NCBI RefSeq assembly: GCF_034479515.1
Contig: NZ_CP140152.1
Coordinates: 1,488,001 to 1,552,000 of the forward strand
DNA length: 64,000 bases
Direction: 5' to 3'
Source of the DNA: Duganella zoogloeoides
Lineage (GTDB): Bacteria > Pseudomonadota > Gammaproteobacteria > Burkholderiales > Burkholderiaceae_D
The notes beneath the pieces are model-generated. The model made no database searches and was not told the DNA's origin. It was given only the letters and a program-made list of their open reading frames with translations. Shown here piece after piece: positions 1-9,857 of this stretch. Each line of letters opens with the position of its first letter. Positions within the stretch are counted from its first letter, which is position 1. The position numbers and the translations under genes were made by a program.

Positions 1-321
1 CCCAGCCTGCTGACGGCACTGTACGATTACCTGCTCGACAATATCCGGCTGGGGCCGACGCTGGAGGGCAGCGCTGCGGCGTTTGGCGTCAGTCCCGCCA
101 CGTTCAAGCGCCACCTGGCGCGCCACGGCAGCCACTTCCAGGCCGAGCTGGACCAGGTGAGGGCGCACGTGGCGATCCACCTGTTCCAGGTGCGCGGGTA
201 TGACAACGAGGCGGTGGCGCAATACCTGGGCTTCCACGACGCCACCAACTTCCGTCGCTCGTTCAAGCGCTGGACGGGGTTGGTGCCGAGCTTGCTCAGG
301 GATGCGTTGTTGCGGGGATGA
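1..321 (+). CDS. AraC-family transcriptional regulator, C-terminal part
   Basis: The frame is open from the first base of the window and the start codon lies outside, so only the last 106 residues are visible. They contain the two helix-turn-helix units of an AraC DNA-binding domain: a first HTH around AAAFGVSPATFKRHLARHG and a second around VAQYLGFHDATNFRRSFKRWTG, the usual AraC signature with the conserved GFxxxxNFxRxFKRxxG pattern. The N-terminal effector or dimerisation domain cannot be seen, so the inducer is unknown. The 3' end overlaps the 3' end of the convergent gene that follows by 26 bases. Confidence 0.85.
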   Translation, partial: PSLLTALYDYLLDNIRLGPTLEGSAAAFGVSPATFKRHLARHGSHFQAELDQVRAHVAIHLFQVRGYDNEAVAQYLGFHDATNFRRSFKRWTGLVPSLLRDALLRG

Positions 322-1246
322 CCTCGGCCTCCTGGTACAGCAGCGATTCCCGCGACAGGTCGGGTTCGAGCAACTCGAGCGGCAATGGCGCGGGCTGGGA
401 ATCCATCGGCAGATTAAATGGTTTCGGCGGTTGCACCGGTCTTGGCGCCGCGACCAGCTTCGGCGCCGGCTCGCCGTCGAGCTCGAACGTGAGCAGCGTA
501 TCGTCGGGCCATTTGTCGTCGCCGAGCGGGGCGTTGAATGCCAGTTGCTTGCCGCTGGCCGGCATGACCTGCTTGCGCGAGCCTGCCGTGTACGTGATGC
601 TGTTGTACTGTGCCGGGGCGTCGAACATCCGGTCCTGCTCGCACGGACCTTTTTCAAACCAGCTCTTGGCGTCGAGCAGTATACGTTCGCGCAACATGTC
701 TTTTTTCAGGATGCGGACCTGGACTTCGCAGGCCAGCCGCAAGTCGCCCAGCCGCAGCACGTTGGGGAGCAGGTCCGGCGTGCGCACGGAAACAATCGGG
801 TGCTGGTAGAGGCCGGACGGAAAGCGCCGGCTCATCACCACGTACGCACCGTCGGACTTGGCGCGGTCATTGGGCGGCAGCACGAAGCTCAGGTCGGGCG
901 CCAACGGCAGCGGCACCGACCAGCCCTTGACGGCGATGGCGGCGGTGGTGTCCTCAAGCTTGCCATCCTTCTCCTTGGGCGGCAGCATGCCCTTGGGCAT
1001 CTGGTAGCGCATGAGGGCGCCCGGCGCCAGTTGCGAGCTGCGGCGCTCGAACATGTCCACGCCGGCACTCAGCCCGGTATAGCTCCATGCCATCGGGGTG
1101 GTGCCAGGCTGGAGCGGCCCGACGACGGTGACGGCGTCGCCGAGCGGTGAAGGGGCCTGCGCACTGGCGCCCGGAGGTACCAGGATCAGTGCAGCCAAGG
1201 CCGAGGCCAAGGCCAAGGCCGGGGTGATAGTCGTTAATTTACGCAT
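296..1246 (-). CDS. Exported protein of unknown function
   Basis: A 316-residue protein with a clear Sec signal peptide: MRK, a long Ala/Leu core and an ASA-QA cleavage site near residue 29. The mature part has no domain I recognise; it contains two Cys residues roughly 30 apart in the middle and a Pro-rich C-terminal stretch (PRPVQPPKPFNLP). It is therefore probably periplasmic or envelope-associated. It is transcribed convergently with the AraC-type gene and overlaps its end. The next gene upstream on the same strand is an aminotransferase that ends 38 bases before this start, so the two could be co-transcribed. Confidence 0.75.
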   Translation of the reverse strand: MRKLTTITPALALASALAALILVPPGASAQAPSPLGDAVTVVGPLQPGTTPMAWSYTGLSAGVDMFERRSSQLAPGALMRYQMPKGMLPPKEKDGKLEDTTAAIAVKGWSVPLPLAPDLSFVLPPNDRAKSDGAYVVMSRRFPSGLYQHPIVSVRTPDLLPNVLRLGDLRLACEVQVRILKKDMLRERILLDAKSWFEKGPCEQDRMFDAPAQYNSITYTAGSRKQVMPASGKQLAFNAPLGDDKWPDDTLLTFELDGEPAPKLVAAPRPVQPPKPFNLPMDSQPAPLPLELLEPDLSRESLLYQEAEVIPATTHP

Positions 1247-1284
1247 TGCTGTTATAAAATTTTAGCGGTCCAGAACGAAGTTGT

Positions 1285-2421
1285 TTATAAAACGGCCTGC
1301 GCGGCAAACCACGGCTGCAGGCGGGCGATGGCGTCCACGATCTGCGGCGTGGACACGGCAAAACTCATGCGGAAAAAATGGCGGCCGTCCACCGGGTCGA
1401 AATCGATGCCGGGGGCGGTGGCCACGCCGGTGTCGTTCAACAGGCGCTGGCAAAAATCCAGGCTGTCGTCGGTCAGGTGGGCGATGCTGGCATAAATATA
1501 GAACGCACCGTCGGGCGGAGCGATGGCGCGCAGGCCCAGGTCGGGCAATGCCGCCAGCAGCAGGCGGCGGTTTTCCGCGTATACGTGCAGGTGGCTGTCG
1601 AGTTCGGCCAGGTCGTCGAAGGCGGCCAGCGCCGCGTGCTGGCTCAGCGATGGCGCGGTAAGAAACAGGTTGCCGCAATACGCCTGGGCGCGGGCGATAT
1701 GGTCCTCGGGCACCAGCAGCCAGCCCAGGCGCCAGCCAGCCATGCTGAAGTACTTGGAAAAACTGCTCACCACCAGCGCCTCGGGCGCGTAGGCCAGGAT
1801 GGTTTGCGCCGGTTCCACGTAGCTCAGGCCGTGGTAGATCTCGTCCGAGATGATGCGGATGCCACGCTCGCGGCACACTTCGGCAATCGCCGCCAGTTCT
1901 TCGGCCGCAATGATGGTGCCGGTGGGGTTGGCCGGGCTGGCGATGATGACGGCGTGTGGCGCCGGTTCGATGGCGGCCAGGGCCGCAGCGGTAAGCTGGT
2001 AGCGCACCTCGGGGCCGCACGCTATTTCCACCGGTTCCAGGTGCAAGGCTTTGAGGGCGTTTCTGTAGGCAACGTAGCCGGGCCGCGCCAGCGCGACCCG
2101 GTCGCCTGGAGAAAACAGCGAATTCAAGGCCAGCACCAGTGCCGGCGAGGCGCCGCAGGTGAGGATGAAGCGCTCGGGATCGACCGTCACGCCGTAACGT
2201 TCGTGGTAATGCCGCGCCAGCCGCTGCTTGAGCGGCGCGCTTTCCCAGTAGCCCATGGCGTCGTCGTCCAGCACCGCGTGGGCGCGGGCGATGGCGGCCG
2301 GCGGTGCGCCGGTGGACGGCTGGCCGAACTCCATGTGGATGATGGAGCGGCCCTGTGCCTTGAGGGCATGGGCCAGGCGGCTGATGGCGATGGCGTGGAA
2401 CGGTTCGAGTTGGGCTTGCAT
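1285..2421 (-). CDS. PLP-dependent class I/II aminotransferase
   Basis: A 378-residue fold-type I aminotransferase. The lysine that binds pyridoxal phosphate sits in SSFSKYFSMAGWRLGW, the SPANPTGT loop and the late RMSFA motif (substrate carboxylate arginine) are present. The closest families are aspartate/aromatic-like aminotransferases whose substrates cannot be told from sequence. I start at MQAQLEPFHAIAISRLA because this matches the usual N-terminal helix; the frame stays open further upstream but that part is Arg/Gly-rich, overlaps the neighbouring gene and is a shadow. The gene follows the DUF3857 gene on the same strand with a 56-base gap. Confidence 0.9.
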   Translation of the reverse strand: MQAQLEPFHAIAISRLAHALKAQGRSIIHMEFGQPSTGAPPAAIARAHAVLDDDAMGYWESAPLKQRLARHYHERYGVTVDPERFILTCGASPALVLALNSLFSPGDRVALARPGYVAYRNALKALHLEPVEIACGPEVRYQLTAAALAAIEPAPHAVIIASPANPTGTIIAAEELAAIAEVCRERGIRIISDEIYHGLSYVEPAQTILAYAPEALVVSSFSKYFSMAGWRLGWLLVPEDHIARAQAYCGNLFLTAPSLSQHAALAAFDDLAELDSHLHVYAENRRLLLAALPDLGLRAIAPPDGAFYIYASIAHLTDDSLDFCQRLLNDTGVATAPGIDFDPVDGRHFFRMSFAVSTPQIVDAIARLQPWFAAQAVL

Positions 2422-2477
2422 GCTATTGCATTTTACGTAACGAGTCGGCGATTTTCGTATTGTAAGCCCTGCGCGAA

Positions 2478-5330
2478 TTACTTGGCGGCCGCTGCGGTGC
2501 CGGTCAGCAAAGCGAGTTCGCTGCGTGCCAGCAAGGTGGACTCGAATCCGCGCAAGCCGTGGTCGGCCACGTAATTGAGCGCGCCGATGGCTTCGGCGGC
2601 TTTTCCCTGCGCCCGCAGGTTCGAGCCAATGGCAAACCAGGCTTCGTTGAGCGCCATCTCGCGCTTGACCGGGCCGAATTCGCGCGCAACACCGAGCAAG
2701 GCCTGCTGGCTGATCTTGCCGGCCAGGTAATCGAGCACCGGGCGCGGCCACGCGCCGTCCGGTACCGCATCCACGTAGGCCTGCAAGTCCGGGGGCAGCG
2801 GCTGGTGCGCATGCTGGAACACCAGCGCCACCTGGATCGCTTCGCTTGGCAGCAGCTTGCCTTGCTTGAGCTTGGCCTTGGCGTAGCGGCCGGAGTCGCC
2901 AGCGGCAGCGGCGGTATTGCCGAGCGACATGCGTGCCCAGGCTTGCTTGAGCAGTGCGGCGTCGTCTTCCTTGACGTCGGTCTTGGCAAAGGTTTCCAGC
3001 GCGCGCGCATAGTCGAGCTGGCTGAAGTACACCTGGCCCAGGCACAGGTCGCGTTCTTTATCGAAACCTTTTTGCTGCGCCACGTCGGCGATCATCTGCG
3101 GCAGATACCGTAGCGTGCCGCTGCCACCGTCACCTGCCGTCACCAGGTGGCGCACGGCCGCGCACTTGAGGCCCAGGACCTCTGCGGTCATCGGCGACCG
3201 GCTGCGCTCCTTGATGGCTTCGCCCAGGCTCGCCAGTATCGTTTTGTTGCGCATGGCAATCGCATCCTGCACCGTCAGCTGCTCGGCGCCGACGTTGATG
3301 GCAAACGCCTCGTGGAAGTGCACATTGCCTTCGCCAAACGACTGCAGTGCCGGATTTTTGACTGCCGCGCCCAGCTGCGGCACCTCGGCCGCCGGCACTT
3401 GCGCGCGCTTGGTGGCGTAATCAATGGTGTAATCGAGTTCGTTGCCGCGCCAGGAAAATTCCTGGCGGGCGTCGAAGAACGGGTTGTCGATGTCCACCGC
3501 ACCTTCGCTGAACATCATTTTTACCCGTTGCGGCCATTGCACCTGCATGCGGTAACGGGTCTGAAACCGGCCCATGGGCATTTGCAGCGGCAGCGTGCGG
3601 GTCAGCGAACCGGGGATGCGCAGCAAACCATTGAGCACCTTGGAATCGAAGCGCATGACGTAAAGGCTGTTCTGCTGCAGGATCGGCTTGGGCAGGCGCA
3701 GGCCGGACAGCACCGAGAATGTCGTGCCGTCCGCGCTGTCTTCGAGCGTCGGCCCTTCGACCAGCTCGGCGCCTGGATACAGCTTGTCGAAGTCAGCCAG
3801 TACATTCTTGGCCAGGTCCGTTTGCGAACTGCCGTTCAACGCTGCCCGCACCGGCGCCGCCAGGTTGCCGCGGTAGCTGATGCGCACCTTGAGCCGGGCG
3901 TCGCCGTCGAGCTCGTCGAGGACGAACGACTCCAGCCGCTCGATCACCGGCTGGTCCACGACTTCTTCCGGCAAGGCGATCAGATCGGTGGTGTCGGGCG
4001 CCACCACCAGCCCGGCGGCGCCCGGTACGGCCGTCGTCAGCAGCGGGATCAGCGCCTTCTCGCCCACCCGGGTAGGATCAACGAAATAGGTTTTGCCATC
4101 GAGGTGCACGCGCACGATGGCGTGATCGAACACGGTGGGTGCAGCAATGCTCTTGCGCGGATAGGTGGGCAACTGGGCGTTGACCAGCACCGGCTCGGCC
4201 TTGATGCCCATCTGCGCCAGCAGGGCGATCAGCAGCACGCTCTTGTCCTTGCAATCGCCGAAGCGGCGCCGCAGCACCTCGCCCGGCACTTGCGGGCGGT
4301 GCGAATTTTCGCCCAGCGCCACGCTGAAGTAGCGGATCTCGTCCTGCACCCAGCGCAGCGCGGCGCTGGCCCGTTCGGTATCGTTGGCGCCGCCGGCGAA
4401 GCGCTGCGCCAGTGTGACCAGTTCGGATGGCGCCTCCGGCTTTTTGGCCGCCGGCCGCGCGGTCGATGCCGGTAGCGGCGGTGCAAACAGCGCGTTGGCC
4501 CATTGCGCCACCTGTTGCCAGCTGCCGTATTCGCTGAACTGCAACATGCGTGTGCGTACTACGTCGTTGGGCACGCCTTCGTCGAGCGAAAACGGCGCCA
4601 GCGCCTGGCCTTCGAAGCGCAGGCGCTCGATATTGCCGATGCGTTCGAGTACCGGCGCCAGGCCGGGCGGGTAGGCGTCGCTCACTTCGCGCCAGTGCAG
4701 CGGCGTGGCGGCCGGATGCGATACCAGCAGCTTGCGCGTCTCCTGCGGAATATGGCGGTCCCACTGGTAGTCGTCGGTCCAGGTGCTGCCGAACACCGGG
4801 TTGGCGCCCTCGGTCGAATAGACGATTTGCAGCGTGTCGCCCACCCGCACATCGTCGAGCAGCAATTGCGCCGAGGTGACACCCATGTAGAAGCCGGTGG
4901 CAACGCTGGTTTCCTGTTCCAGCAGGCGGATGTTGACCGTGGCCGTGCGGTCGAGCACGGTGTCGCCGCGCAGGATCGCCACCCGGTGCAGCGACAGCTT
5001 CTCGTAGGCGGGACGATAGGGCAGCGAATATTGGCCGATTTCGCCCAGCTTGCTCTTGTCATTGACCTGCACTGCGCGGTTGACCAGCACCACCGGCTTG
5101 GGCCCGGCCCAGGCCTGGGTTTCCATCAGGCGCAGCACGACCGGGCCGGTCTGCACCGCAGGCGGCACTGCCGACAGCGGCGCGATCCATTTCGGCAGCG
5201 GGGCGTTGCGGATGAAGGTGCTGTCCTGCCTGGGGACAGCCGCCTTGGGGGCCGCCAGCACCGGCTGGGTGGTAACGTTGGCGGCAACGAGAACGATGGC
5301 GGCGGGGAGTAGCGCAGGAGAGAGTCGCAT
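2478..5330 (-). CDS. DUF3857 and transglutaminase-like domain exported protein
   Basis: A 950-residue protein with a signal peptide (MRLSPALLPAAIVLVAANV, cleavage near residue 28). The N-terminal third fits the DUF3857 domain. It is followed by a transglutaminase-like core with an apparent catalytic triad: Cys360 in RFGDCKDKS, His403 in VFDHAIVRVHL and Asp418 in YFVDPTR. The C-terminal 400 residues resemble TPR-like helices. Family members are periplasmic or cell-surface proteins of unknown substrate. The start was set at the Met that gives the signal peptide. It is divergent from the DUF748 gene, with 85 bases between, containing a TATAAT-like element near 5375-5380. Confidence 0.88.
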   Translation of the reverse strand: MRLSPALLPAAIVLVAANVTTQPVLAAPKAAVPRQDSTFIRNAPLPKWIAPLSAVPPAVQTGPVVLRLMETQAWAGPKPVVLVNRAVQVNDKSKLGEIGQYSLPYRPAYEKLSLHRVAILRGDTVLDRTATVNIRLLEQETSVATGFYMGVTSAQLLLDDVRVGDTLQIVYSTEGANPVFGSTWTDDYQWDRHIPQETRKLLVSHPAATPLHWREVSDAYPPGLAPVLERIGNIERLRFEGQALAPFSLDEGVPNDVVRTRMLQFSEYGSWQQVAQWANALFAPPLPASTARPAAKKPEAPSELVTLAQRFAGGANDTERASAALRWVQDEIRYFSVALGENSHRPQVPGEVLRRRFGDCKDKSVLLIALLAQMGIKAEPVLVNAQLPTYPRKSIAAPTVFDHAIVRVHLDGKTYFVDPTRVGEKALIPLLTTAVPGAAGLVVAPDTTDLIALPEEVVDQPVIERLESFVLDELDGDARLKVRISYRGNLAAPVRAALNGSSQTDLAKNVLADFDKLYPGAELVEGPTLEDSADGTTFSVLSGLRLPKPILQQNSLYVMRFDSKVLNGLLRIPGSLTRTLPLQMPMGRFQTRYRMQVQWPQRVKMMFSEGAVDIDNPFFDARQEFSWRGNELDYTIDYATKRAQVPAAEVPQLGAAVKNPALQSFGEGNVHFHEAFAINVGAEQLTVQDAIAMRNKTILASLGEAIKERSRSPMTAEVLGLKCAAVRHLVTAGDGGSGTLRYLPQMIADVAQQKGFDKERDLCLGQVYFSQLDYARALETFAKTDVKEDDAALLKQAWARMSLGNTAAAAGDSGRYAKAKLKQGKLLPSEAIQVALVFQHAHQPLPPDLQAYVDAVPDGAWPRPVLDYLAGKISQQALLGVAREFGPVKREMALNEAWFAIGSNLRAQGKAAEAIGALNYVADHGLRGFESTLLARSELALLTGTAAAAK

Positions 5331-5415
5331 TGTCAGATGGCTGAGAAGCCAATAAATTGATTCAAGTAAACTATTATAATGGCAGCTGTTGCAACTTTGT
5401 ATATAAGACCGAGCG

Positions 5416-8400
5416 ATGGGCAAAAGGTGGAAGCGGTGGGGCATGGGCATGGCTGGCGCGGCGGGACTGTACGCGGCGGTGGGCGGCTGGGTGCTGCCGC
5501 ACGTGCTCAAAACGCAGTTGCCGGCCTTTGCCGCAAGCCACCTCGATCGCAAGGCCAGCGTGGGCGAGTTACGCTTCAACCCGTTTACCTTGCGGCTCGA
5601 GGCGACCGACCTGGTACTGGCCGAGGCCGATGGCGCGCCGCTGTTTGCAGTGCAGTCGCTGGCCGTGGAATTACAATGGCGCTCGCTGCTGCGCCGGGCC
5701 TGGACCCTGGCTGAAGTCCGACTTGGTGCGCCATCAGTGCAACTGGTGATCGACAAAAACGGCTCGCTCAATCTGGCGCGCCTGATCGACACCCTCAACC
5801 GCGACCGGACCGACGAGCCGTCAACGCCCCCGCCGCGCCTGGTGATCGAGCATTTCGTGCTGGCGCAGGGCAAGTTGGCGCTGCACGACCGTCATGCCGG
5901 CTACGACGAAACCTTCGCGCCGATCACGTTCGAACTGCGCAACCTGAGCACCCTGCCGAACCAGCACGGCGACTACACGCTGAGCGCCGATGCCGGCCGT
6001 GGCGGAAAACTGCACTGGCAGGGCCGGGCCAGCCTCGATCCCCTGGTGCCGCTGACCGGCAGCGGCGCGCTGGTGCTGCGCAATGTCGCCTTGCCGGGAC
6101 TGGCGCCTTATCTGCAGACCCTGGCCGGCGTGACGCTGACGCAAGGGCGGCTGTCGGCGACCTTGCCTTACCACTACGCCTACACCGACGGCAAATTCGA
6201 CGCCCGTCTGCCGGGCGCCAGCGTAACGCTCGACGGCGTGGCGCTGGGCCTGGCCGCGCGTCCGGCGCTGCGGGCCAGTGCCGACCGCGTCAAGCTGGGC
6301 CTGGCGCTTCACGTGCGCAGCGCCGCCAGCGGCATGCAGCTCGACGTCGACCGGGCGGCGCTGGCAGTGGCGCAACTGGCGCTGGCCAACGGTGCGGCCA
6401 CGCCGGTGACCGTGGCGCGGCTCGGCGTCGAAGATGGCGCGCTCGACCTGGCGGCGCGGCGCGCCAGCGTGGGGCGGCTCTACGCCGAAGGCGGCCAGTT
6501 CGATTTGTCGCGCGACGCGGCCGGCCAATGGCGCTTGCTCGAAGGCTGGGCGATGGCAGGTCGTGATGGCGGTACCCCTGTCAATGGCGGCAAGGTTGGC
6601 AACAATGTCGTTGGCGCCAACGGGGGCAGTGCAGGTAGCGTAGCCAGCATAGCCAGCGGAGGTAATGGAAGCAGCGGAGATAGAAGGGCCGGCGCGGGCA
6701 ACAACGGCAGCGAAGGTCGTGGCGTCAATGGCCGCGAGGTTGAGCTTGCGCGGCAGACGTCGGCCGGCAAGCCTTGGACTGCCGTGGTCAAGTCGGTGCA
6801 GGTGCGGCAGTTCGGCGCGCTGGTGGACGATGCCGCCAGCGGCGTCAAGGTCCACCTGCAAGACTTTTACCTGAATCTTGCGGGTGTCGGCACCGACCGC
6901 GCGCGTGCGCTCGCGTTCGACGGCGGCGTCGGCCTGCGCGAGGGCGGCCAGCTGACTGCCAAAGGATCATTCGTGCCGGCCGGCGCCGTGGTCGATACCG
7001 AGCTTGCCTTGAACGGGCTGGCGCTGGCGCCATTGCAGCCGCTGCTCGACCAGTACGTCAGGCTCAAGCTGGTCGATGGCAGCGTGTCGGCCGCCGGTCG
7101 CTTGCGTACCAACACCGTTACCAGCACCGGCGACAAGGCCGTGCCGGCGCTGCGCTACGACGGGTGGTTCGAGGTGGCGCAGCTGGCGCTCAACGAGCAC
7201 GATGGCGACCACTTCGCGCACTGGAAATCGGTGCGCGCCGACCAGGTGGCATTCACGCTGGGACCGGACCGGCTGGAAGTGGCCGAGCTGCGCGTGGTCG
7301 AACCGAACGCCATCCTGATCATCGACAGCGACCGCAGCCTCAATGCCCAGCGCTTGCTGGTGCAGCGGCCGGCCGCTGCTGTTGCACCAGCGGCCGTGCC
7401 CGCGCCAGGGGAGATGCCTGCCGCAGCGCGTACCGAAGCTGGCGTCGAGGCATTTCCGGTGCGCGTACGGCGCGTGCGTGTCGAGAATGCCAAGCTCGAT
7501 TTCACCGACCTGAGCCTGCGGCCGCAGTTTGCCGCCAGGGTGGTGGAGTTGAATGGCGTTGTCTCCGGCCTGTCCACCCGGCCCGGCGCGCGGGCCCAGA
7601 TCGAGCTCGATGGCCGGGTTGACGACTACGGCCTGGCGCGCATCCGTGGCCACCTGAATCCGTTTGCGCTGACCGACAACACCGACGTGCAAGTGATGTT
7701 CAAGAACCTGGACCTGGTGTCGGCGTCGCCGTACAGCATGAAGTTTGCCGGCTACAAGATCGCCCAGGGCAAGGTATCGCTGGACCTCGATTACCAGGTG
7801 CGCCACGGCGCACTGCAAGGCAGCAACCGCATGGTGCTCGACCAGTTGACCCTGGGTGAGCGCATCGCCAGTCCCGACGCGTTGAAACTGCCGCTGGAAA
7901 TGGCGCTGGCGCTGCTCAAGGACGGCGATGGCCGCATCGATCTCGGGGTGCCGGTGACCGGCGACCTCAACGATCCGCAGTTCAGCTACGGCGCGGTGGT
8001 GTGGAAAGCTGTTGGCAACATCATGACGCGCGCGGTGACGGCGCCGTTCCGCGCGCTGGGCCGCCTGTTTGGCATCGATGGCGAGCGCCTGCAGGCGGTG
8101 GAGTTCGATGCCGGCAGCGACCGCCTGTTGCCGCCCGAGCGGGAAAAATTGCAGCAGGTGGCGCAGTTGCTGGCGAAAAAGCCGGAACTGGCGCTGACCG
8201 TGCCGGCCAGTTACAGCGAGGCGGCCGATGGCCTGGCCTTGCGCACCCAGGCGCTGCGGCGCGCGGTGTTGGCCCGCGCCGGCGTGCACGTCGAGACCGA
8301 CGAGCAGCCGGGCCCGCTCGACCTGGGCGGCCGCAAACTGCGCACCGCCTTGCGCGACCTGTACGCCGAACGCCTGGGCACAGCGGCGCTAGCGCAGCAG

Positions 8401-8835
8401 AAGTTGTTGGCGGAAAAGGCAAGCGGCGTTGCAGTGGCGGTTGACGGCACGGTCGTGAGTGCGGCCACGGCCGCAGGTGCTGGCGCTGTTGCTGGTTCTG
8501 GTGCGGCTGGCCGGACTGCTGGTAGTGATATCGGCGCCGCTGGCACAGCAGCCAAGCTGCCGCTGCTGCAACGCCTCGGCAAGCTGGTACAGGGCGAGCC
8601 GCAGGTGGCCGATCCGTCCGCCTTCTACGCGGCCCTGCAGGCGCAACTGGTCGAGCGCCAGGAATTGCCGGCGGACGCCTTGCCGCAACTGGCCGCGCGG
8701 CGCGCTGCTGCCATAGTCGCGCAGCTCAAGCTGGCTGGCGCTGGCACGGTAGCGGTCAAGGCGGGCGCGCCGCACAGCCTCAAGGTGGCGACGGGCCGGC
8801 CGGTCGCGCTGGCGCTGGAATTGTCGGCCAAATGA
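5416..8835 (+). CDS. DUF748 (AsmA-like) envelope protein
   Basis: A 1139-residue protein with one N-terminal membrane anchor (residues about 10-27) and DUF748 repeats: the early SVGELRFNPFTLRLEATDL stretch and the late block from about residue 690 to 850 are typical. Proteins of this type belong to the AsmA-like group of long periplasmic beta-rich proteins, several of which move or organise lipids between the membranes; a role in envelope lipid homeostasis is an inference. Residues about 375-445 form a Gly/Asn/Ser-rich low-complexity insert that interrupts the family pattern. The C-terminus (LQAVEFDAGSDRLLPPE and onwards) looks like the degenerate OmpA-like tail common in this family. Confidence 0.88.
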   Translation: MGKRWKRWGMGMAGAAGLYAAVGGWVLPHVLKTQLPAFAASHLDRKASVGELRFNPFTLRLEATDLVLAEADGAPLFAVQSLAVELQWRSLLRRAWTLAEVRLGAPSVQLVIDKNGSLNLARLIDTLNRDRTDEPSTPPPRLVIEHFVLAQGKLALHDRHAGYDETFAPITFELRNLSTLPNQHGDYTLSADAGRGGKLHWQGRASLDPLVPLTGSGALVLRNVALPGLAPYLQTLAGVTLTQGRLSATLPYHYAYTDGKFDARLPGASVTLDGVALGLAARPALRASADRVKLGLALHVRSAASGMQLDVDRAALAVAQLALANGAATPVTVARLGVEDGALDLAARRASVGRLYAEGGQFDLSRDAAGQWRLLEGWAMAGRDGGTPVNGGKVGNNVVGANGGSAGSVASIASGGNGSSGDRRAGAGNNGSEGRGVNGREVELARQTSAGKPWTAVVKSVQVRQFGALVDDAASGVKVHLQDFYLNLAGVGTDRARALAFDGGVGLREGGQLTAKGSFVPAGAVVDTELALNGLALAPLQPLLDQYVRLKLVDGSVSAAGRLRTNTVTSTGDKAVPALRYDGWFEVAQLALNEHDGDHFAHWKSVRADQVAFTLGPDRLEVAELRVVEPNAILIIDSDRSLNAQRLLVQRPAAAVAPAAVPAPGEMPAAARTEAGVEAFPVRVRRVRVENAKLDFTDLSLRPQFAARVVELNGVVSGLSTRPGARAQIELDGRVDDYGLARIRGHLNPFALTDNTDVQVMFKNLDLVSASPYSMKFAGYKIAQGKVSLDLDYQVRHGALQGSNRMVLDQLTLGERIASPDALKLPLEMALALLKDGDGRIDLGVPVTGDLNDPQFSYGAVVWKAVGNIMTRAVTAPFRALGRLFGIDGERLQAVEFDAGSDRLLPPEREKLQQVAQLLAKKPELALTVPASYSEAADGLALRTQALRRAVLARAGVHVETDEQPGPLDLGGRKLRTALRDLYAERLGTAALAQQKLLAEKASGVAVAVDGTVVSAATAAGAGAVAGSGAAGRTAGSDIGAAGTAAKLPLLQRLGKLVQGEPQVADPSAFYAALQAQLVERQELPADALPQLAARRAAAIVAQLKLAGAGTVAVKAGAPHSLKVATGRPVALALELSAK

Positions 8836-8917
8836 TGACCAGGAATAATCCAAGACGACCAGCGACGCCCGGCGCCTGGCCGCTGCACCGCCTGACGCCA
8901 CCGGCAGCCCGAAACAG

Positions 8918-9772
8918 ATGACGACACAAAAATCAACCACCGCCGGTAGCCCGGTCCTGGCCAGCCTGGCGCTGCTGGCCAGCCAGATCTCGCTCAACGC
9001 CGGTGCGGCCGTGGCCAAGCACCTGTTTCCGCTGGTTGGCGTCGAAGGCGTGACCGCGTACCGGATCGGCTTTGCGGCCTTGCTGATGATGGCGATCTTC
9101 CGTCCGTGGCGGGTGCCGCTCACGTGGCGCCAGGCCGGCAATGTCGCCGTATATGGCAGCGTGATCGGCCTGATGAACCTGCTGATCTACCGCGCGTTCA
9201 GCCATATTCCGATGGGCATCGCAGTGGCCATCGAGGTGTCCGGCCCGCTGGCGGTGGCGGTGTGGACCTCGCGCCGCCCGCGCGACCTGGCAGCGGTGGG
9301 GCTGGCGGTGCTGGGGCTGTATTTCCTGTTGCCCCTACACGGCAAGGTCGATCAGCTCGACCCGGTCGGCGTTGCCTATGCGGCGGGGGCGGCCGTGTGC
9401 TGGGCGCTGTACATCGTGTTCGGCAAGCGGGTGTCGGTGATGCACGGCGGCCAGTCGGTGGCGTGGGGTATGACGGCCGGCGCGCTGTTCATCGTGCCGC
9501 TGGGCGCCTGGACCTCGGGCGCAGTGCTGCTCACGCCGTCGTTCATGGCGGTCGGCCTGGCGATCGCGGTGATGTCGAGCGCCTTGCCGTACACGCTGGA
9601 GATGCTGTCGATGCGCAGCCTGTCGTCGCGCACTTTCAGCATGTTCAGCAGCGCGGCGCCGGCGCTCAGCGCGCTGGCCGGCATGGTGCTGCTGGGCGAG
9701 CACCTGACGCCCACCCAGTGGCTGGCGATCGCCAGCATTGTTGCGGCCTCTGCACTGACCACCTTGCGCTAG
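8918..9772 (+). CDS. rhtA: EamA/RhtA-type inner-membrane exporter
   Basis: A 284-residue, very hydrophobic protein with about ten membrane segments in two EamA repeats. The motifs around [17 protein letters not shown] near the N-terminus and [18 protein letters not shown] match the threonine/homoserine exporter RhtA rather than general EamA proteins, as does the late [17 protein letters not shown] segment. It would export threonine, homoserine or related amino acids with proton exchange. The next gene, an AlaC-type aminotransferase, follows after 85 bases in the same direction, so amino-acid overflow handling is a reasonable shared theme. The exact substrate is not set by sequence. Confidence 0.85.
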   Translation: MTTQKSTTAGSPVLASLALLASQISLNAGAAVAKHLFPLVGVEGVTAYRIGFAALLMMAIFRPWRVPLTWRQAGNVAVYGSVIGLMNLLIYRAFSHIPMGIAVAIEVSGPLAVAVWTSRRPRDLAAVGLAVLGLYFLLPLHGKVDQLDPVGVAYAAGAAVCWALYIVFGKRVSVMHGGQSVAWGMTAGALFIVPLGAWTSGAVLLTPSFMAVGLAIAVMSSALPYTLEMLSMRSLSSRTFSMFSSAAPALSALAGMVLLGEHLTPTQWLAIASIVAASALTTLR

Positions 9773-9857
9773 GCCCAATTGTTCGGCTAGTATGGATTCC
9801 GGTGCAACATTGCATCGACGTCGCTCGGACGGTTCCGGGCGCTTACGTGAGACATCC

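Noticed and set aside
2422..3045. N-terminal extension of the aminotransferase
   Set aside because: The upstream part is Arg/Gly-rich, overlaps the DUF3857 gene and is not part of the aminotransferase fold.
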